Shown here: positions 56,265 to 60,607 of the stretch, piece by piece | How positions within the stretch are numbered: the first letter of the stretch is position 1 | Layout: every line of letters begins with the position of its first letter | Source: Pseudoalteromonas piscicida | GTDB lineage: Bacteria > Pseudomonadota > Gammaproteobacteria > Enterobacterales > Alteromonadaceae | Assembly (NCBI RefSeq): GCF_002744175.1 | Contig: NZ_NKHF01000009.1 | Location: 1 to 60,607, forward strand | Direction of reading: 5' to 3' | DNA length: 60,607 nt | The notes under the pieces: generated by a model | Told to the model about the DNA's origin: nothing | What the model saw: the letters and a program-made list of their open reading frames with translations, nothing else | Databases searched by the model: none | Made by a program: the position numbers and the translations under genes

Positions 56265-57533
56265 CTAGGCTTGGACCGACTTTTGCCAATATTCCATTGT
56301 TTCTGCGACAGTTAAAAAAGAGCCAAATACAATGAGTATATGCCCCTTACTAAGCTCACTGAGCTTTACCTCAAGCGCGTTGGAAACACTATCAAACAAG
56401 GTTACATCACTCTTAACACTTAGCAATGGCTGCAGATTTTCAGCACGCTCTCCTCGCGGTCCGTAAAGAGAAGCCAGACTCCAACTATCAACAAATGGTG
56501 CTACGGCATTTAACACATTGGCTTTGTCTTTATCCGCAAGCATAGCGGCTAAGGCATGAATTTTAAACCCTTTTTGCTTGAGTTCTTGCAACTTAGTAGC
56601 CAAATATCTTGCTGATTCAGGATTATGTGCAACGTCGAGATAGACCAAAGGGTTATCGCTTAGCTTTTGAAAGCGGCCTTCCACTTGAATAGTTGCAAGG
56701 CATTTTTTTACCACTTCATAGTCAGGAAGTAAGCCCAATTTAGCCAACACAGTTAATGCCGTTGCTGCGTTCTGTGCTGGGATATTAGGATTGTCAAAAT
56801 ACCAGTCATAATCCTGATACTGCCATCTAAATTGTGACGCCAGCGGTGTAAACCAAAACTCACGTTTTGCTAATACCATATCAGCCGCAACTTCTTGACC
56901 ATAGTTGGTAACGCTATGAGGAATATCTAGATCGCCAACAATAGCTGGAGTATGGGGGCGGAAAATACCGGCTTTGTGCTCCCCGACAGAGTCTCGAGTA
57001 TCTCCCAGAAATGCCTTATGATCTAAATCAATCGTGGTAATCACAGATGCGATGGGCGTGACAATATTTGTGGCGTCGTTACGTCCACCTAGACCAACTT
57101 CTAAGAGAATATAGTCGACTTTACAGCGCTTAAAAATACTCAATGCGCCAAGTGTATCAAACTCAAACTGGGTAAGTGAGATATTTTTACGTTGATCGTC
57201 AATCTGCTTAAACGCGTCAATATGATACTGTTCATCCAGCTCAGCACCGTTCACTCTGACACATTCTGTATATCGAATTAAGTGGGGAGAGGCATAAGTG
57301 CCAACAGAGAAGCCCTGTTTAAGCAATAGCGTTTCAAGGCAACGTGCAGTAGTACCTTTTCCGTTTGTACCACCAATTAAAATGATTTTACTAAATGGCT
57401 CAAGTAGCCCTACTTGATCAGCGACTTGCCTAATACGCTCAAGCCCCATATCAATCGTTTCGGGATGAATAGCTTCTAAATAACAAAGCCAATCATCAAG
57501 GCTTGATGATTGGCTAGGCTGTTTAACTGTCAT
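56265..57533 (-). CDS. folC: bifunctional dihydrofolate synthase / folylpolyglutamate synthase
   Basis: Adds glutamate to dihydropteroate and polyglutamate tails to folates, supplying the cofactor used by ThyA and PurF-pathway enzymes. The 422-residue protein has the P-loop GGTNGKGTTARCLE, LLEVGLGGRNDATN and SVITTIDLDHKAFLGDT, and the C-terminal domain with LDVAHNPESARYLA. It begins 26 bases after accD. Confidence 0.96.
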   Translation of the reverse strand: MTVKQPSQSSSLDDWLCYLEAIHPETIDMGLERIRQVADQVGLLEPFSKIILIGGTNGKGTTARCLETLLLKQGFSVGTYASPHLIRYTECVRVNGAELDEQYHIDAFKQIDDQRKNISLTQFEFDTLGALSIFKRCKVDYILLEVGLGGRNDATNIVTPIASVITTIDLDHKAFLGDTRDSVGEHKAGIFRPHTPAIVGDLDIPHSVTNYGQEVAADMVLAKREFWFTPLASQFRWQYQDYDWYFDNPNIPAQNAATALTVLAKLGLLPDYEVVKKCLATIQVEGRFQKLSDNPLVYLDVAHNPESARYLATKLQELKQKGFKIHALAAMLADKDKANVLNAVAPFVDSWSLASLYGPRGERAENLQPLLSVKSDVTLFDSVSNALEVKLSELSKGHILIVFGSFLTVAETMEYWQKSVQA

Positions 57534-57559
57534 AGTTTAAGTAGCTCAACTCAAAAAAT

Positions 57560-58435
57560 TTACGCTACTCTATGCTCTTGTTCAGTGGAAGGCAAGTCCA
57601 TAAATTTAGCCAAGATACGCGCTAACGTATCACGCATCTCACGGCGGTCAACAATCATGTCGATGGCACCGTGTTCGAGCAAGAACTCACTACGTTGGAA
57701 ACCTTCAGGTAACGTCTCACGAACCGTTTGCTCGATAACTCGAGGACCTGCAAAGCCGATCAGCGCTTTTGGCTCTGCGACATTAATATCTCCAAGCATC
57801 GCCAATGACGCAGAAACACCACCCATTGTTGGGTCGGTCAATACCGAGATAAATGGCAAGCCTTTGTCACTCATTTTAGCTAACGCGGCACTGGTTTTTG
57901 CCATTTGCATTAGCGACATAAGTGCCTCTTGCATACGTGCACCGCCCGAGGCCGAGAAACAAATCAACGGCATGTTATGCTCTAAACAAACGTTCACTGC
58001 ATCCACAAATCGAGCGCCTACCACCGAGGCCATAGAGCCCCCCATAAATGAGAACTCAAAGGCAACCGCAGCAACTGGGATACCTTTAACGCGGCCTTTC
58101 ATCGCCACTAGCGCATCTTTTTCGCCACTGGCTTTTTGCGCCTGCACAATGCGATCCGAATACTTTTTCGAATCTTTAAACTTCAGTACATCTTGTGGCT
58201 CATGCTCCACGCCTAACTCTTGACGATCTGCATCGTCCAAGAAGCTCTCAAGACGCTTACGCGCCGTTATACGCATATGATGGTCACATTTAGGACATAC
58301 GTTTAACGACTTTTCTAATTCCGCTTTGTATAGGATTGAATCACAATCTGTACACTTCGCCCAAACCCCTTCTGGGATCTCTTTTTTACCAGAAGATTTA
58401 GTGGTTTTAGGTAAGATCTTTTCTAACCAACTCAT
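57560..58435 (-). CDS. accD: acetyl-CoA carboxylase carboxyltransferase subunit beta
   Basis: Transfers carboxyl from biotin to acetyl-CoA together with AccA, the first step of fatty-acid synthesis. From the ATG at 58435 the 291-residue protein has the four-Cys zinc ribbon ([20 protein letters not shown] and PKC, about residues 28-50) and the crotonase-like domain with [34 protein letters not shown] and [17 protein letters not shown] lies upstream; the longer frame opens with TTG. Confidence 0.97.
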   Translation of the reverse strand: MSWLEKILPKTTKSSGKKEIPEGVWAKCTDCDSILYKAELEKSLNVCPKCDHHMRITARKRLESFLDDADRQELGVEHEPQDVLKFKDSKKYSDRIVQAQKASGEKDALVAMKGRVKGIPVAAVAFEFSFMGGSMASVVGARFVDAVNVCLEHNMPLICFSASGGARMQEALMSLMQMAKTSAALAKMSDKGLPFISVLTDPTMGGVSASLAMLGDINVAEPKALIGFAGPRVIEQTVRETLPEGFQRSEFLLEHGAIDMIVDRREMRDTLARILAKFMDLPSTEQEHRVA

Positions 58436-58569
58436 TTGCAACTCTCTATCGTGCTTTATTCTGTTCCGTCAGCAAAGACAGACATCTTTTCCCAATTAAA
58501 TCATGATTTAGCTATCGACGATATAAAAAACTGGTCTTAAGAGTACAGGGTAACGCTTTATTATTACGG

Positions 58570-59364
58570 TTAGATTAGCTCTTCAGGTAAAAATAAAGGT
58601 CCCAGCGGCATTTTGTCGATATTCCATTGCGCTGGATAATCAACATCAACCAAGTAAAGGCCATTCGGCTTCGCCGTTGCACTTGCTAAAGTGCGGTCTT
58701 TTGCAGCTAATAGTTCCGCCATCCATTCAGGTTCTTGCTTGCCAACCCCAATATCAAGCAAACAGCCAGTAATGTTTCGCACCATGTGGTGTAAGAACGC
58801 GTTTGCTTTTATATCGATCACAATATACTTGCCGATCCGCTCCACCTCTAGATGATGGATATTCCGAAATGGAGTATTGGACTGACAATGCACCGCCCGA
58901 AAAGAAGTAAAATCTTGCTCTCCAATCATAACCGGACACGCCGCTTTCATTCTTTCAACATCGAGTTCATGGTGAAAGTGCGTTACACCACTACGTAAGA
59001 TCCCAGGTCTGTATGTATGGTTATAAATCACGTAGCGGTAACGGCGTGCCGTGGCAGAAAAACGTGCATGAAACTCAGGGTCTACCTCTTTGGCAAACCG
59101 AACCGCGATATCATCGGGAAGCTGTGAGTTCATCCCCAAGGTAAAGGCGCTCATGTCACGAGCCGACTCGGTATCAAAATGAATAATTTGCCCTGTCGCA
59201 TGCACACCTGCATCTGTGCGCCCTGCACATGTGATCTCAACCGCATGGTTACAAATATTCGAGAGCGCTTTTTCTATTTCTTCTTGGACACTGCTAACAT
59301 GGCTTTGTCTCTGCCATCCACTATAATTTGCCCCATTGTATTCAATGCCTAACGCTACTCGCAT
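58570..59364 (-). CDS. truA: tRNA pseudouridine(38-40) synthase TruA
   Basis: Isomerises uridines 38-40 in the anticodon arm of tRNAs. From the ATG at 59364 it has 264 residues, starting [20 protein letters not shown]. The catalytic Asp lies in [18 protein letters not shown], followed by [16 protein letters not shown] and [17 protein letters not shown]. It lies between fimV and accD, as in many gammaproteobacteria. Confidence 0.97.
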   Translation of the reverse strand: MRVALGIEYNGANYSGWQRQSHVSSVQEEIEKALSNICNHAVEITCAGRTDAGVHATGQIIHFDTESARDMSAFTLGMNSQLPDDIAVRFAKEVDPEFHARFSATARRYRYVIYNHTYRPGILRSGVTHFHHELDVERMKAACPVMIGEQDFTSFRAVHCQSNTPFRNIHHLEVERIGKYIVIDIKANAFLHHMVRNITGCLLDIGVGKQEPEWMAELLAAKDRTLASATAKPNGLYLVDVDYPAQWNIDKMPLGPLFLPEELI

Positions 59365-59448
59365 ACTTCTTCTATCGCAACCCATAACAAAAATGCCATT
59401 TTATGCGATTGCTCATGTGAATTAAAGCGCTTAAATAAAAAGGAGCGG

Positions 59449-59479
59449 CTGCCAAACTCAACTGTTTGTTGTTTGGCAG
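59449..59479 (-). terminator. probable terminator of fimV
   Basis: CTGCCAAAC (59449-59457) pairs with GTTTGGCAG (59471-59479) around a 13-base loop. On the minus strand a T-rich run follows after about seven bases, and the fimV stop is 30 bases upstream. Confidence 0.5.
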
Positions 59480-59508
59480 GCAAATGCGCGACTAATTTCG
59501 TGCGAAGA

Positions 59509-60607
59509 CTAAGAGTTTGTGAGGTTAGACTTTAGTGATTCAGCCTCAGCTTGAACCGAGTCTGGGCCATTTTCAATGACGTCGTTCAGCGTAGCAATAG
59601 CAGAGTCATAATCCTGAATTTCGATGTACGCCTTTGCTAAATCCAGTTTTGCTGCGAAGCCTTCATCCTCTAAGTCAACGTCAGTGGTATTTTCACCAGC
59701 GAGTAACTCATCAAAGTCACCTAAACCAACATCCATATTGGCACCAACATAAGGCTCAACGTCGGTGTCTAGATCATCGCTTTGATCTAGAAGGTCTTCT
59801 ATTTCGAGATAGTCTTCTGCACCGTCAGCACCTGTATCTGTAGACGGTTGTGGGTTGTCTTCTGAGGCGAGTTCATCTTGAAGTAGACTATCAAAATCCA
59901 CCTCGAAATCTTCACTATTGGTAGCATCAAACTCCGCAGGAGAGTCCAGTTCGCTGAGTAGCGCGTCAAAGTCTTCCTGCGTAAAGTCAGCCATAAATTC
60001 TTTTTCAATTTCGGCTTCATCTACCTCTGGTATTTCCGTCTCGGCTTCTGGTTCACTTAATAGTGTATCGAGATCATCTTCATCCGTTAACTCTGGAATT
60101 ACTTGCTGTTCTGTCTCTAAGTTAGGCTCACCTTCGTCCTCAAGTACATCCTCTTCCGTGAATTCAGGTAATTCATCGTCACTAAAACCTGAGAACGCTT
60201 CTTCAGGCTCTGAACCGACCAACGCATCCTCACCAAAATCGACCTCGAGTTCAGGGAATTCATCTTCAAGATCCGAGTCTTCATCTACACTCGCTTCTAG
60301 TTCCTCTTCTACCGAGTCATCGAGTAGTGCCTCTTCGTCGAAATCCGTTTCTAGTTCAGGTAACTCGTCTTCGCTATCCAGCTCTGGTGTTTCGGCTTCT
60401 GGTTCGCTTGCTAGCGAGTCATCGAGTAGTGTCTCTTCGTCGAAATCGGCTTCAAGTTCAGGTAACTCGTCTTCGCTATCCAGCTCTAGTGTTTCGGCTT
60501 CTTCACTTGGCGCTTCCGCTTCTAGCTCGCTTTCTAACGCATCGTCAAGTAGTGCCTCTTCGTCGAAATCGGCTTCTAGTTCAGGTAATTCTTCTTCGCT
60601 ATCCAGC
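59509..60607 (-). CDS. fimV: FimV family protein, C-terminal part (cut by the window edge)
   Basis: The 3' part of a gene that continues beyond position 60607. The reading frame is open from the edge to the stop at 59509. FimV-type hub proteins span the envelope, bind peptidoglycan through a LysM domain (outside the window) and help place type IV pili and polar complexes. The last about 60 residues (VGLGDFDELLAGENTTDVD, then AAKLDLAKAYIEIQDYDSAI) match the conserved FimV C-terminal domain with a TPR-like helix pair. All sequence before that is extremely acidic and repetitive. The location next to truA is the usual one for fimV. Confidence 0.85.
   Translation of the reverse strand, partial: LDSEEELPELEADFDEEALLDDALESELEAEAPSEEAETLELDSEDELPELEADFDEETLLDDSLASEPEAETPELDSEDELPELETDFDEEALLDDSVEEELEASVDEDSDLEDEFPELEVDFGEDALVGSEPEEAFSGFSDDELPEFTEEDVLEDEGEPNLETEQQVIPELTDEDDLDTLLSEPEAETEIPEVDEAEIEKEFMADFTQEDFDALLSELDSPAEFDATNSEDFEVDFDSLLQDELASEDNPQPSTDTGADGAEDYLEIEDLLDQSDDLDTDVEPYVGANMDVGLGDFDELLAGENTTDVDLEDEGFAAKLDLAKAYIEIQDYDSAIATLNDVIENGPDSVQAEAESLKSNLTNS
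60245..60607 (-). repeat. tandem acidic repeats within fimV
   Basis: The coding strand contains at least three copies of a unit of 34 to 41 residues, each opening LDSEDELPELEADFDEE or a close variant (copies start near 60606, 60483 and 60381), with a degenerate fourth. The DNA of the units is also near identical over about 70 bases, indicating recent duplication or slippage. Confidence 0.8.

Noticed and set aside
57510..58223. Plus-strand open frame of 237 codons over folC and accD
   Set aside because: Ser/Thr/Ala-rich composition of the reverse of a conserved gene; antisense to accD, whose motifs are intact.

Overview
The window looks like a stretch of chromosome from a marine gammaproteobacterium of the Alteromonadales, most likely Pseudoalteromonas or a close relative. 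The basis is the mix of a Vibrio-like polar flagellum cluster (three short flagellins, FlaG, FliS, CheV-CheR, FlgO/P/T) with housekeeping blocks in gammaproteobacterial order: rppH-ptsP-lgt-thyA, eno-pyrG-mazG-relA-rlmD/barA, and purF-cvpA-dedD-folC-accD-truA-fimV. The DNA is moderately AT-rich. The genus is inferred from gene order and protein character, not from a search.

Positions 324-25591 carry the flagellar region. Reading leftward: flgBCDE, flgFGHI, flgJKL, three flagellin genes, flaG, fliD, fliS, a FliT-like chaperone gene and a Maf-type glycosylation gene; cheV-cheR lie at the right end. Reading rightward: flgA, flgM-flgN and flgT, with flgP divergent from flgT. The promoters visible by eye form a two-tier map. 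Sigma-54 type -24/-12 sites precede flgB, flgF, flgJ, the middle flagellin, flgP, flgT and a flgO cluster. Sigma-28 type sites precede two flagellins, flgM and, unexpectedly, a pilus-like operon.

Positions 25592-33936 hold a tRNA-Arg, three tandem FlgO-family lipoprotein genes and a non-canonical chaperone-usher locus: two DUF4402-like subunits, a PapD-like chaperone, an usher-like outer-membrane protein and two flanking lipoproteins. The usher and both lipoproteins end in similar SPOR-like modules with the same Cys-x9-Cys spacing. With the sigma-28 site in front, this is my best candidate for an undescribed system: a surface structure tied to the flagellar programme.

Positions 34159-60607 are housekeeping: thymidylate synthesis, lipoprotein lipidation, nitrogen-PTS enzyme I, RNA 5' end processing, MutH, enolase, CTP synthase, MazG, RelA, an rRNA methyltransferase, the BarA sensor kinase, a MipA-like outer-membrane protein, purine, folate and fatty-acid synthesis, pseudouridine synthase, and the end of fimV (cut by the window edge). 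Three intergenic items stand out here: a cluster of DnaA-box-like 9-mers between rppH and mutH resembling the DARS2 locus, a MITE-like element after mutH, and a dispersed repeat present at 41407 and 53222.

Several start codons were moved inward from the longest reading frame because a Shine-Dalgarno sequence or family alignment supports it (flgI, flgN, flgP, ptsP with GTG, mutH with TTG, eno, mazG, rlmD, dedD with GTG, accD, truA).
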